This document shows positions 6,406 to 12,656 of a stretch of DNA of 13,184 nt, piece by piece. The stretch comes from DASVSL01 sp036388095. GTDB taxonomy: Bacteria; Patescibacteriota; Saccharimonadia; Saccharimonadales; Saccharimonadaceae. The first letter of the stretch is position 1, and each line of letters starts with the position of its first letter. A program made the translations under genes and the position numbers. Under the pieces are notes generated by a model that was given only the letters and a program-made list of their open reading frames with translations, was not told the DNA's origin and made no database searches. The DNA lies in contig DASVSL010000004.1 in the NCBI GenBank assembly GCA_036388095.1, forward strand, positions 1 to 13,184. The letters are read 5' to 3'.

Positions 6406-7332
6406 TTACCTACGGCGACCGTAGCCGGCCTTGACCACCCGGCCCGGGATGGACGTGATGATCACCTGAGCGCCGGCCCGCCAGGTGCGGTTCGCGTTGG
6501 TGATGGTCCGACCGTTGAAGTTGCCGACCTTGTACCCGTGAGTCTTGCCCTGGCTGACTAAGGCGGTCGTCGGGTGCGGGTAGAAGACGATCCGGTAGTG
6601 CTCGGCGGCGAGCTTCTCGGGTGGCTTCGGACAGCCTTCGGAGTACTTCAAGCTGATCGAGAAACCGGCCTCACCCAGGCGTCTGAGCGCATCGAGTGAA
6701 CACGGATTGTTGCCAGCGGGGTCCTGCGGGTAGGCGTAGAACCTGATGCCGGCGTACTCGGCCGCGACCGCTTGAGCTTCCGGGGAGATGCCGAACTTGA
6801 GCTCGACCATCAACGGCACGCGGAGTCGCTTGGCGAGCCTGAACATGCGAATGGCCGTCACCGGCCGAACGCCTCCCTTGATCCTGAGTACCCGCCACTG
6901 TGCGTAGGTGACGTTGATCATGGCGGTGGATGTTGTCAGGCCAGCGGCCCGCACGCTCGCTGTTGTGTAGACGCCGCCGACCGTCTCGTCGTGATGCACG
7001 ACCGAGATGCCCGTACCTGGGCGGCCGTTCGGCCCACGCAGGCGCGTGATGTCGGTCTCGCAGCCAAGCCGCGCGTGGAAACGCCGCTTGACGGCCGCGA
7101 TCAGGCGCAGAGCGTGCTCACTGTTCTCGTAGCGACGGTCCTCGCGGTGCAGGCAGCGGTGCGCCAACACCTGAACGTTGCGCTTGACGACACGCTGGAC
7201 CGTCGATACCTTGGCTGCCGACGTGTCGACCGCTGAGGCGGACGGAACGACCAGCAGGACGAGTGTCGATGCCAAGATGGCGAGGCTTGCGAGCAAGCTA
7301 GCGAGCCATCTCGTGCGCCTGAAGCCAGACAT
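6406..7332 (-). CDS. Gene B: secreted glycerophosphodiester phosphodiesterase-like protein
   Basis: The 308-residue product begins with a signal peptide (Arg-rich 5-8, hydrophobic core 10-30, A-S-A at 32-34). The mature protein shows the GDPD barrel motifs in order: A-H-R (57-59), E-N (69-70), E92-x-D94, H-H-D (113-115), V-E-L-K (176-179), and a closing I-I-T-S-I-P (291-296) where the family usually has I-I-T-D-x-P. The catalytic histidines and acidic metal ligands are present; the usual Gly of H-R-G is Cys60. GDPDs hydrolyse glycerophosphodiesters to glycerol-3-phosphate and an alcohol; exported members also act on teichoic acids. AGAAGG precedes the ATG at 7332. The gene has its own consensus promoter and terminator, a basic Arg-rich product, and a GC-rich look compared with flanking DNA. 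Substrate is not predictable. Confidence 0.8.
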   Translation of the reverse strand: MSGFRRTRWLASLLASLAILASTLVLLVVPSASAVDTSAAKVSTVQRVVKRNVQVLAHRCLHREDRRYENSEHALRLIAAVKRRFHARLGCETDITRLRGPNGRPGTGISVVHHDETVGGVYTTASVRAAGLTTSTAMINVTYAQWRVLRIKGGVRPVTAIRMFRLAKRLRVPLMVELKFGISPEAQAVAAEYAGIRFYAYPQDPAGNNPCSLDALRRLGEAGFSISLKYSEGCPKPPEKLAAEHYRIVFYPHPTTALVSQGKTHGYKVGNFNGRTITNANRTWRAGAQVIITSIPGRVVKAGYGRRR

Positions 7333-7347
7333 AAATGCCTTCTCTCT

Positions 7348-7375
7348 CCCGGTCGATCGCCGCAGCGTCGCCGGG
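7348..7375 (-). promoter_or_regulatory. Imperfect leader hairpin of gene B
   Basis: CCCGG (7348-7352) pairs with CCGGG (7371-7375) around a GC-rich interior with partial further pairing. It lies just upstream of the gene B Shine-Dalgarno sequence. It is weaker than the leader hairpins of genes A, C and D. Confidence 0.35.
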
Positions 7376-7427
7376 GATGGGAGGAATGTAGTGCGACCGT
7401 TGTTATAGGAACAGACGGTATTAATAT

Positions 7428-7456
7428 ATTATATAAAAATTACATCATTATGTCAA
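7428..7456 (-). promoter_or_regulatory. Perfect consensus sigma-70 promoter for gene B
   Basis: On the minus strand TTGACA (7451-7456) and TATAAT (7428-7433) are separated by exactly 17 bases. The start near 7421 gives a leader of about 90 nt. Confidence 0.85.
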
Positions 7457-7489
7457 ACTGATTACGAATGGTCCGCATTTGTAATCAGT
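7457..7489 (-). promoter_or_regulatory. Palindrome abutting the gene B -35 (operator candidate)
   Basis: Arms ACTGATTAC (7457-7465) and GTAATCAGT (7481-7489) are perfectly inverted, continue through one G-T position into AATG/CATT, and enclose the five-base centre GTCCG. The palindrome directly touches the consensus -35. It has no T-run suited to a terminator, so a regulator binding site is the likelier reading. Confidence 0.6.
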
Positions 7490-7512
7490 ACATTAACGGG
7501 TATCCGCCCATA

Positions 7513-7553
7513 AAAATGACCCCCCTATATGCCGGTCGGCTTATAGGGGGGTC
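7513..7553 (-). terminator. Strong Rho-independent terminator of gene C
   Basis: A 12-bp perfect stem GACCCCCCTATA / TATAGGGGGGTC (7518-7529, 7542-7553) continues after a T-T mismatch into GCCG-GT-CGGC and is followed on the minus strand by ATTTTTA. It lies about 80 bases past the gene C stop. Confidence 0.85.
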
Positions 7554-7568
7554 TCCTATCTAGGTACA

Positions 7569-7599
7569 GTGACGCTGAGGCGCGTTGCCTCAGCGTCAC
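7569..7599 (-). repeat. 13-bp perfect hairpin after gene C
   Basis: Arms GTGACGCTGAGGC (7569-7581) and GCCTCAGCGTCAC (7587-7599) enclose a five-base loop. There is no T-run. It lies between the gene C stop and the T-tailed terminator. Confidence 0.8.
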
Positions 7600-7613
7600 G
7601 TCACTTGCTCGCC

Positions 7614-7637
7614 GGTAGCGGGCCTTGACCCGCTACC
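7614..7637 (-). repeat. 9-bp hairpin containing the gene C stop codon
   Basis: Arms GGTAGCGGG (7614-7622) and CCCGCTACC (7629-7637) enclose a six-base loop; the TAG stop at 7633-7635 is within one arm. It is the first of three tandem hairpins at the 3' end of the gene C transcript. Confidence 0.7.
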
Positions 7638-8415
7638 TGACGCTCGGGATACGGTGCAGCCGTACGATGATCGCATCGTTGGCCGGCTGGATCGTCTTCA
7701 CGGTGTGCACTTCGCCGTGGTGGTCACGCCACCGCATCCACCGCTCGGTGTCGGGAGCTCCAGTGTGCTGATGGACGTGAACCCAGGTCGACTGACGAGG
7801 CGTGTCGGACATTCTCATCCATTCGCGCTTCGAGTTCTTGATCCTGCGCCAGCGGCAGACGGTCTGCATCGACTCGGTCGGTGGCAACTTCTTGGCCTTC
7901 GGGTTCACGTCGTTGTTGTCGGCGTCCCAGTAGTCCGCGTCCAACGTCGTGCCGTTGTACCACAGACTCATGTCGTCGACCGGCGTGGCGCAAAACAGCA
8001 CCTTCAGCGGCATCACCAGGTTGACCAGATCTCTCGGTCCGCGCGGGTTGTTCGGGCAGAACCAGTATCGCAGCCCGGATGACACCATTATGCCAAACTT
8101 GCGCAGCGGACTGTCGGGGTTGTATTCGATCCGGTTCACCCACGAGTCCTGCCGCGTCGACGCCATGCGCCCGTGACACCGGATGTCGTTCCGGGTGCCA
8201 ATGCCGCGTTCGGTAGTGACGGGTCTCGGTGTGAGGTGGTCCCGCTTGATCTGGACCACCTCGGCCTCTGACTGCCGAGGGACGGCAGGCTGAGTAGCCG
8301 ACGCCTTGCCCGACACGACGACCGTGCACAGGCCGATGACCAGGGCGACGAGAAGTGCAGCAGCGCTCCAGCGCTGTGCCTCTCGCCTGGTCGGATTGAA
8401 ATCGAGCACCTTCAT
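7633..8415 (-). CDS. Gene C: secreted basic four-cysteine protein of unknown function
   Basis: The start at 8415 gives 260 residues. It is chosen because GGAG lies seven bases upstream and because it opens a signal peptide: charged residues 1-16, hydrophobic core about 18-34, A-S-A at 38-40. The frame stays open to 8595, but the extra 60 residues are His/Arg/Ser-rich, overlap the leader hairpins and are probably untranslated leader. The mature part has four cysteines (80, 120, 142, 187), consistent with two disulfides, several Trp and His residues in the last 60 positions, and a net basic character. An Asp/Asn-rich stretch (about 159-170, D-A-D-N-N-D) could bind a metal ion such as calcium. 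I do not recognise the family. It stands alone between its own promoter and terminator. Confidence 0.7.
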   Translation of the reverse strand: MKVLDFNPTRREAQRWSAAALLVALVIGLCTVVVSGKASATQPAVPRQSEAEVVQIKRDHLTPRPVTTERGIGTRNDIRCHGRMASTRQDSWVNRIEYNPDSPLRKFGIMVSSGLRYWFCPNNPRGPRDLVNLVMPLKVLFCATPVDDMSLWYNGTTLDADYWDADNNDVNPKAKKLPPTESMQTVCRWRRIKNSKREWMRMSDTPRQSTWVHVHQHTGAPDTERWMRWRDHHGEVHTVKTIQPANDAIIVRLHRIPSVR

Positions 8416-8460
8416 GTGATGTCTCCAATCACGTTGTTCCCAGGTGACTCCGCGTGGTCT

Positions 8461-8514
8461 GGAGAGTCGACCGGCTTCGGTTGAGGCCGGTTTCTCCGCA
8501 CTCACTGGTGCGGA
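8461..8514 (-). promoter_or_regulatory. Two leader hairpins of gene C
   Basis: TCCGCAC (8495-8501) pairs with GTGCGGA (8508-8514) around a six-base loop. Next to it ACCGGC (8470-8475) pairs with GCCGGT (8486-8491), extended by GGAGA/TCTCC (8461-8465, 8493-8497). The outer stem shares bases with the first hairpin, so the two are alternative folds. They lie in a leader of about 180 nt. Confidence 0.55.
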
Positions 8515-8603
8515 AGAATGGTGTGGGCGGATGTTCCGTCCCAGATAGAAATAGTGCGTGCACCATAACCGAGAGCTTGCTCCGGTATGACACATAACGG
8601 TTT

Positions 8604-8631
8604 ATTGTACATTTTTTTACAATAATGTACA
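8604..8631 (-). promoter_or_regulatory. Gene C promoter overlapped by an inverted repeat
   Basis: On the minus strand TGTACA (8626-8631) and TACAAT (8604-8609) are 16 bases apart, with a start near 8597. The perfect inverted repeat TGTACATT (8606-8613) / AATGTACA (8624-8631), ten bases apart, covers the -35 and most of the -10. That is the position expected of a repressor operator. Confidence 0.55.
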
Positions 8632-8642
8632 GCGAATTCTAT

Positions 8643-8683
8643 AAAAGCAGCCCTCTCACGAGCCATGTGACTCATGAGAGGGC
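8643..8683 (-). terminator. Rho-independent terminator of gene D
   Basis: GCCCTCTCA (8650-8658) and TGAGAGGGC (8675-8683) form a 9-bp stem that continues after one C-A mismatch with GAG/CTC. On the minus strand it is followed by TGCTTTTATAG. It lies about 20 bases after the gene D stop. Confidence 0.75.
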
Positions 8684-8702
8684 CTTCCGTCGGGGGATGG
8701 GA

Positions 8703-9392
8703 TCAGCGGCACTGCGCCCGGGTCTTGCGGCGCAGCTGCACATTACTCGCCACCATCACCGTTCGATCGCCTCCGGTCAAGGTGAGTCGTGCGTTGAAGA
8801 CCTCACCGTACCTGATCGGCCTCGCGTAGGAAGTGAGCAGATAATCTCTCCTCCCTGGCCGAAGCCACTGGTGGGCGACGTGTTGCCACGTGTGTCCTTG
8901 TCTCATGATGGCCAGGTTGAGCCTCATGCGACGGGGGGTCCGGTTCAAGCCAGCAAGGTAGCCGACAGGGTCGTCACAGTACGGCCCCATGGTGTGAAAC
9001 CACTCGTTATCATGGAGCCGTACCGCCCGGAAAACGGGTCGGCGCTCGATAATCGTACGTCTTGCCTCACCACGACGGATGGTACTGAGCGTGATTGGCG
9101 TATTGCCGTGCAGTACCGAAACACACAGCGTTGCTCGCCGTCTGGCGGAAACACGCACCACATCGCGGTGACCGCCTCGTGGATACAGGATCGCCCACCT
9201 GGCATGAGCGGTCCGGTTCTTCACGACAGTGCAGTACTGATTTTGCATGTCAGTCGGCATGATGCGCGAGACGATCATGAGCGAACGATCTCGACGCACG
9301 GCCTCGGCCGGTGACGCAACCGCAATGACACCCACGACACCCAGAGCAAGTGTCAACGCGCTGGTAATCAACAAACGACACATTCGTTTCAT
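8703..9392 (-). CDS. Gene D: secreted arginine-rich four-cysteine protein of unknown function
   Basis: The 229-residue product has a classical signal peptide (K2-R3, hydrophobic core 7-26, A-E-A at 29-31). AAAGGG lies seven bases before the ATG at 9392, fixing the start. The mature part is strongly basic, with many Arg residues and few acidic ones, and carries four cysteines (54, 90, 139, 228), the last two residues from the C-terminus. The hydrophobicity alternates as in a beta-rich fold. No catalytic motif is visible. Like gene C, it is a short, basic, exported four-cysteine protein encoded by a single-gene transcript with its own promoter, leader hairpin and terminator. A toxin-, inhibitor- or surface-binding role would be speculation. 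Confidence 0.75.
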   Translation of the reverse strand: MKRMCRLLITSALTLALGVVGVIAVASPAEAVRRDRSLMIVSRIMPTDMQNQYCTVVKNRTAHARWAILYPRGGHRDVVRVSARRRATLCVSVLHGNTPITLSTIRRGEARRTIIERRPVFRAVRLHDNEWFHTMGPYCDDPVGYLAGLNRTPRRMRLNLAIMRQGHTWQHVAHQWLRPGRRDYLLTSYARPIRYGEVFNARLTLTGGDRTVMVASNVQLRRKTRAQCR

Positions 9393-9416
9393 GTTGGTAC
9401 CCTTTCGGATTGGAAT

Positions 9417-9433
9417 CCTCTCGTCGAGAGAGG
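9417..9433 (-). promoter_or_regulatory. Leader hairpin of gene D
   Basis: CCTCTC (9417-9422) pairs with GAGAGG (9428-9433) around a five-base loop, about 25 bases upstream of the gene D start and just before its Shine-Dalgarno region. Confidence 0.55.
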
Positions 9434-9484
9434 CTGTACGTGCACTATTTACGAGTTGCTACCCGTATTCATGCATTATTTACT

Positions 9485-9512
9485 ATTATGCATCTTTTCT
9501 AAGTTTTGTAAA
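9485..9512 (-). promoter_or_regulatory. Promoter for gene D
   Basis: On the minus strand TTTACA (9507-9512) and CATAAT (9485-9490) are 16 bases apart in AT-rich sequence. Transcription would start near 9478, giving a leader of about 85 nt. No strong terminator for the upstream hydrolase gene is visible in the remaining gap (9513-9574). Confidence 0.5.
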
Positions 9513-9574
9513 TAGATACACCCCCACTACAAAAAGACGACAAAAGTCAGTGGCCTTACATCGCCTGGATAGTA

Positions 9575-11275
9575 CTACTGCAACTGGGCGTTGATCTGCT
9601 TGGCGACATCGGCGACGTCAGACCAACTGCCCTTGTCGCTATAGATCACCATGACGTAGACGCCCTTCGGGCTGTAGACGATGGCTGAGTCGTGTAAGTA
9701 GCCATCTAGAAAACCGACTTTGTTAGCCACTGGGACGCCGACGCCGGCCGGGATACCCTTACGAAACACCTGTCGTTTCATGTTATCGAGTAGTCGTGCC
9801 CGCGATGACTCTTGCAGGCCGAGCTGGTTCGATTCGAGCTTCTGCAGCAGCAGCGCGTGGTCATTAGTGGTAGATTTGAAGTCTTTGCCAAACGTTGTGC
9901 GCGTCGCCCCGATCGCCTTGGCCTCGCCTGTCAGTGTGTTCCAGCCAATCGTGCCGCCGAACCACTCAGCACAGGCGTTGTCCGAATTGACGATCATGTT
10001 ATCAAAACATTGCCCCAGCGTCTGGCCGCCAGTCGTCGCCTGCCCCCATGACAGCTGGTTGCTGTCGATGCGCTTAAGCACCGAATAGGCCACAAATAAT
10101 TTATACGTACTGGCCGGGTGGTACTGCTTGTCCCCGTTATAGTTAGCGCCGTTGTCGCCGAGTTTGCGGACACTGATCGCCATATCGGGTTTGCTTTTGC
10201 CGAGATCGGTTACCAGGGCTTGTAATCCAGCGGGTGTTGAGCTGTAAGATCGGTTATATTTTAATGTCGGCGCCAGACTGGTCAGGCTCGCCGTCACTGC
10301 CCCGTCACCCGCCAGCGCCTGAGTGACGACTGCTTTGGCCGTGGTTGCCGTGTCGATGCCACGACCGCTGCTACCCGTTTGACGGGAGGTCTCAATGCCA
10401 TCGGCCGTCGTAATAACCGTAACGCCTGGCGCAATGTAGACGTCTTTTTGAATGCTTGTCAGGTAGGCTGCCACTTTTGCCTCGTCGAGTCCGACCGTCA
10501 CCGCACCGTTTTGATCGGGGAACACGAGCCACGATGCGAGTGTCGGTTTATCGATCGCGTACGTCTTGCCAGCGACCATGAGTGTCAGCTGCCGGTCAGC
10601 GACGGCTTGCGCCTGAGACAGCACTTTCGCGACGGCGGCATCGGACCGGGCCGGTTTGACAGCTGTTGTCGTAACCTTCACGGTTTGATCGCCTTTTTGT
10701 AGCGGCTTTGCTGTTAGTTGTTGGGCTAACCTGTCTTTCGAACATTCCTGACCGTCGACCGCTGGATCCAGTTTGACGGCCCCGTCCTTGACCATGACAC
10801 CGGCATTCTTCGGCTCGACGCGACACTCAGCGCTCCGTTCGGCAGCGTAGCGGGCAAAGCGCTGCTGATCGGTCGTCGCAGTCACGGCTTGGTCCGTCAG
10901 GGCACCCTTGACGAGGCTACTAAACGGTATGACCCGCCAGTACCACGGGTAGTCACTGAGTCCGTCGATAATGACCTGGTTATTCGGCACGACCCCGGCC
11001 TCGGACAGTGGCGTCTTGACGCTTTTGCCGCGTATCACGGTCGTGACGGTAGCTGGTTTGTAATCGCTTTGGAGTTTTTTTGCGATGTCCTGCGGGGATG
11101 ATAAGCCGACCATGTCCCCACCGAGCCGACTAAACGGCAACGCCCGGTCCCCGGGATAAAAGCATTGTGCCAGGATACTTACAACCAAGGCGATCGCCAG
11201 CCCTACCACCAGACGTGGATGGGTCTCGTACGCGTGGCGGCATGACGCCATACGGCCGTGCCACCAGTTACTCAT
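9575..11275 (-). CDS. Membrane-anchored class A beta-lactamase-fold serine hydrolase with YoaR-like N-terminal domains
   Basis: The 566-residue protein has a short cytoplasmic tail and one transmembrane signal anchor at about 21-38. Residues about 52-115 and 215-320 resemble YoaR/PG_binding_4-type wall-binding repeats. Residues about 345-566 form the hydrolase domain, with S389-x-x-K392 (S-T-Y-K), S431-D-N433 and K519-V-G521, the three motifs of penicillin-recognising serine enzymes. The third has Val in place of Thr or Ser. I see no clear omega-loop E-x-x-L-N, so efficient beta-lactam hydrolysis is doubtful; a role in peptidoglycan processing, or in shielding from antibiotics, is possible. 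GGAG lies seven bases before the ATG and TATACT (11301-11306) precedes it. It lies downstream of tlyA, 59 bases from its stop, on the same strand. Confidence 0.88.
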   Translation of the reverse strand: MSNWWHGRMASCRHAYETHPRLVVGLAIALVVSILAQCFYPGDRALPFSRLGGDMVGLSSPQDIAKKLQSDYKPATVTTVIRGKSVKTPLSEAGVVPNNQVIIDGLSDYPWYWRVIPFSSLVKGALTDQAVTATTDQQRFARYAAERSAECRVEPKNAGVMVKDGAVKLDPAVDGQECSKDRLAQQLTAKPLQKGDQTVKVTTTAVKPARSDAAVAKVLSQAQAVADRQLTLMVAGKTYAIDKPTLASWLVFPDQNGAVTVGLDEAKVAAYLTSIQKDVYIAPGVTVITTADGIETSRQTGSSGRGIDTATTAKAVVTQALAGDGAVTASLTSLAPTLKYNRSYSSTPAGLQALVTDLGKSKPDMAISVRKLGDNGANYNGDKQYHPASTYKLFVAYSVLKRIDSNQLSWGQATTGGQTLGQCFDNMIVNSDNACAEWFGGTIGWNTLTGEAKAIGATRTTFGKDFKSTTNDHALLLQKLESNQLGLQESSRARLLDNMKRQVFRKGIPAGVGVPVANKVGFLDGYLHDSAIVYSPKGVYVMVIYSDKGSWSDVADVAKQINAQLQ

Positions 11276-11300
11276 GTCTTCGCTCCATATATCTACCCCT

Positions 11301-11306
11301 AGTATA
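11301..11306 (-). promoter_or_regulatory. -10 element upstream of the serine hydrolase gene
   Basis: TATACT on the minus strand lies 25 bases before the start codon. No recognisable -35 is found 16-18 bases upstream (the sequence there is GC-rich), so this is a weak call. Read-through from tlyA is also possible because no terminator is visible in the 59-base gap. Confidence 0.35.
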
Positions 11307-11334
11307 CAAGAGTGAATAGATCGCCCGCCTCAGG

Positions 11335-12099
11335 CTAGGTCTGGAGTGGCCGCAGCAAATAAAATCGCTCAAGGTTACCCTTGCTACCGGCAACCTCGGA
11401 ATCGGCCTTACTGATGATCAGAAAATACGCCTTCGCCCATAGTTCAAAGTCATGCACGATCTTGCGCCGGACGGCGTCGTTTTTGATGACGCCACGGTTT
11501 ACCTGGTCACGTCCCGCCTCGAATTGCGGCTTGAGCATCGCCACGACATCAGTCCTAGGCCCGGCGATCGACGCGAGGTGGGGGAGGATTTCGCGCAGGC
11601 TGATAAAGCTGACGTCAATAACGATGATGTCCGGCCGACCCTCTAGTTGAGTGACCGTACGATCGCTTTTTTGGCCAGCCGTGCGGACGACAACCGTCCG
11701 AATATCGGTTTTTTCGTATACTTTCACCCGTTTGTCTTTGCGCAGCGATGGGTGCAGTTGCTCGGTCCCAACATCGACGGCATACACCAGCTTGGCGCCG
11801 TGCTGCAGTGCATAATCCGTGAAGCCGCCCGTGCTACTGCCGACATCAAGCACGATTTTACTATTGAATTCGACGTGTAGTTTTTGCGCCACACTGGCCA
11901 ATTTCAGCCCCGCCCGACTGACGTAACGTTCAGGCGCTGCGAGCGTCACGGGCTGCGATGGGCTAACAAAAAATCCAGCTTTCGTGACCACACGGCCATC
12001 GACGCTCACCCGCCCCATCCGAATCCAGCTCTCGGCTTGCGACCGCGTGCTGACCAGTCCGCGCGTTACCAGTTCGCCATCAAGCCGAGTTTTGGTCAT
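11335..12099 (-). CDS. tlyA: TlyA-family rRNA 2'-O-methyltransferase
   Basis: The 254-residue product has an N-terminal S4 RNA-binding domain (about 3-55), the Y-V-S-R-A-G-L-K-L linker (59-67) typical of TlyA, and a Rossmann methyltransferase domain. Its SAM-binding motif is D-V-G-S-S-T-G-G-F (85-93), with D-V-S-F-I-S-L at 162-168 and the L-K-P-Q-F-E-A-G segment at 189-196. K66, D162 and K190 fit the K-D-K-E tetrad of 2'-O-ribose methyltransferases; the final Glu is likely in the helix around 219-223 but I cannot place it firmly. TlyA enzymes methylate 16S and/or 23S rRNA and in mycobacteria determine capreomycin sensitivity. The ATG overlaps the efp stop by four bases (ATGA), so translation is coupled to efp. 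Confidence 0.93.
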   Translation of the reverse strand: MTKTRLDGELVTRGLVSTRSQAESWIRMGRVSVDGRVVTKAGFFVSPSQPVTLAAPERYVSRAGLKLASVAQKLHVEFNSKIVLDVGSSTGGFTDYALQHGAKLVYAVDVGTEQLHPSLRKDKRVKVYEKTDIRTVVVRTAGQKSDRTVTQLEGRPDIIVIDVSFISLREILPHLASIAGPRTDVVAMLKPQFEAGRDQVNRGVIKNDAVRRKIVHDFELWAKAYFLIISKADSEVAGSKGNLERFYLLRPLQT

Positions 12100-12656
12100 T
12101 TTTTACGTTCGCGGTATTCACCCGTCGCCGTGTCCACCGAGATGATGTCACCGGTTTTTATGAAAGCTGGGACTTTGATGACTTTGCCGGTTTCGAGCGT
12201 GGCGTCTTTTAGCACACTACTGGTCGTATCACCTTTGACGACGGCCTCGGCGTAGGTGACTTCTAAATATAAATTCTTTGGTAACTCCACGTTAATCACG
12301 CGCTCGCCGAAGAACTGCAAGGCCACTTCGTCGCCTTCTTTCAGATAATCGCCAGCGTCGCCGACGTCCTCGTTAGCAAGCTGAAATTGTTCGAACGACT
12401 CTGGGTCCATGAAATGAAAGCTGGCGCCGTCGGCGTAAAGGTACTGCACCTTTTTAGTGTTCACTTCGGCCGGTTCGATGCGATCGGCACCTTTGAATGT
12501 CTTCGGGAGGACCGCGCCCGTTACTATGTTCTTCAGTTTGACGTTGACAATACTACCACCTCGCCCCATGACTTTTTGGTTGTAATCAGTCACGCGAAAC
12601 GGTGCACCATCAAGTTGGATGACGGTGCCTTTTTTCAAGTCAGTTGGTTGGTACAT
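12096..12656 (-). CDS. efp: Elongation factor P
   Basis: The start at 12656 gives 186 residues, the normal EF-P length, and has AAGGAG six bases upstream. The in-frame ATG at 12686 would add ten residues that include the Shine-Dalgarno itself. The sequence covers the KOW-like N-terminal domain (M-Y-Q-P-T-D-L-K-K-G), the middle OB domain and the C-terminal OB domain (about 130-186). EF-P binds between the P and E sites and relieves stalling at polyproline stretches. The tip of the beta3-beta4 loop reads V-M-G-R-G-G-S with Arg at position 32, so this is an Arg-type EF-P rather than the Lys type, and the usual Pro at position 30 is Met. No modification enzyme gene is in the window. The stop overlaps tlyA. 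Confidence 0.97.
   Translation of the reverse strand: MYQPTDLKKGTVIQLDGAPFRVTDYNQKVMGRGGSIVNVKLKNIVTGAVLPKTFKGADRIEPAEVNTKKVQYLYADGASFHFMDPESFEQFQLANEDVGDAGDYLKEGDEVALQFFGERVINVELPKNLYLEVTYAEAVVKGDTTSSVLKDATLETGKVIKVPAFIKTGDIISVDTATGEYRERKK

Noticed and set aside
1856..7637. Integron-like or transposon-like cassettes around genes A-D
   Set aside because: The hairpins differ in sequence from gene to gene, there are no shared terminal repeats, target duplications or recombinase gene, and most fit leader or terminator roles.
8429..8566. 45-codon leader ORF in the gene C 5' region
   Set aside because: The nearest GGAG is 13 bases away, and the stop does not reach the gene C start. Not enough to claim a second leader peptide.
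8416..8595. Extension of gene C to the ATG at 8595
   Set aside because: The added 60 residues are low-complexity His/Arg/Ser, start at the predicted transcription start, have no Shine-Dalgarno, and lie before a good signal peptide with its own GGAG.
9513..9574. Terminator after the serine hydrolase gene
   Set aside because: T-runs are present but the only stem (CCACT/AGTGG) is five pairs with a long T-rich loop, too weak to call.
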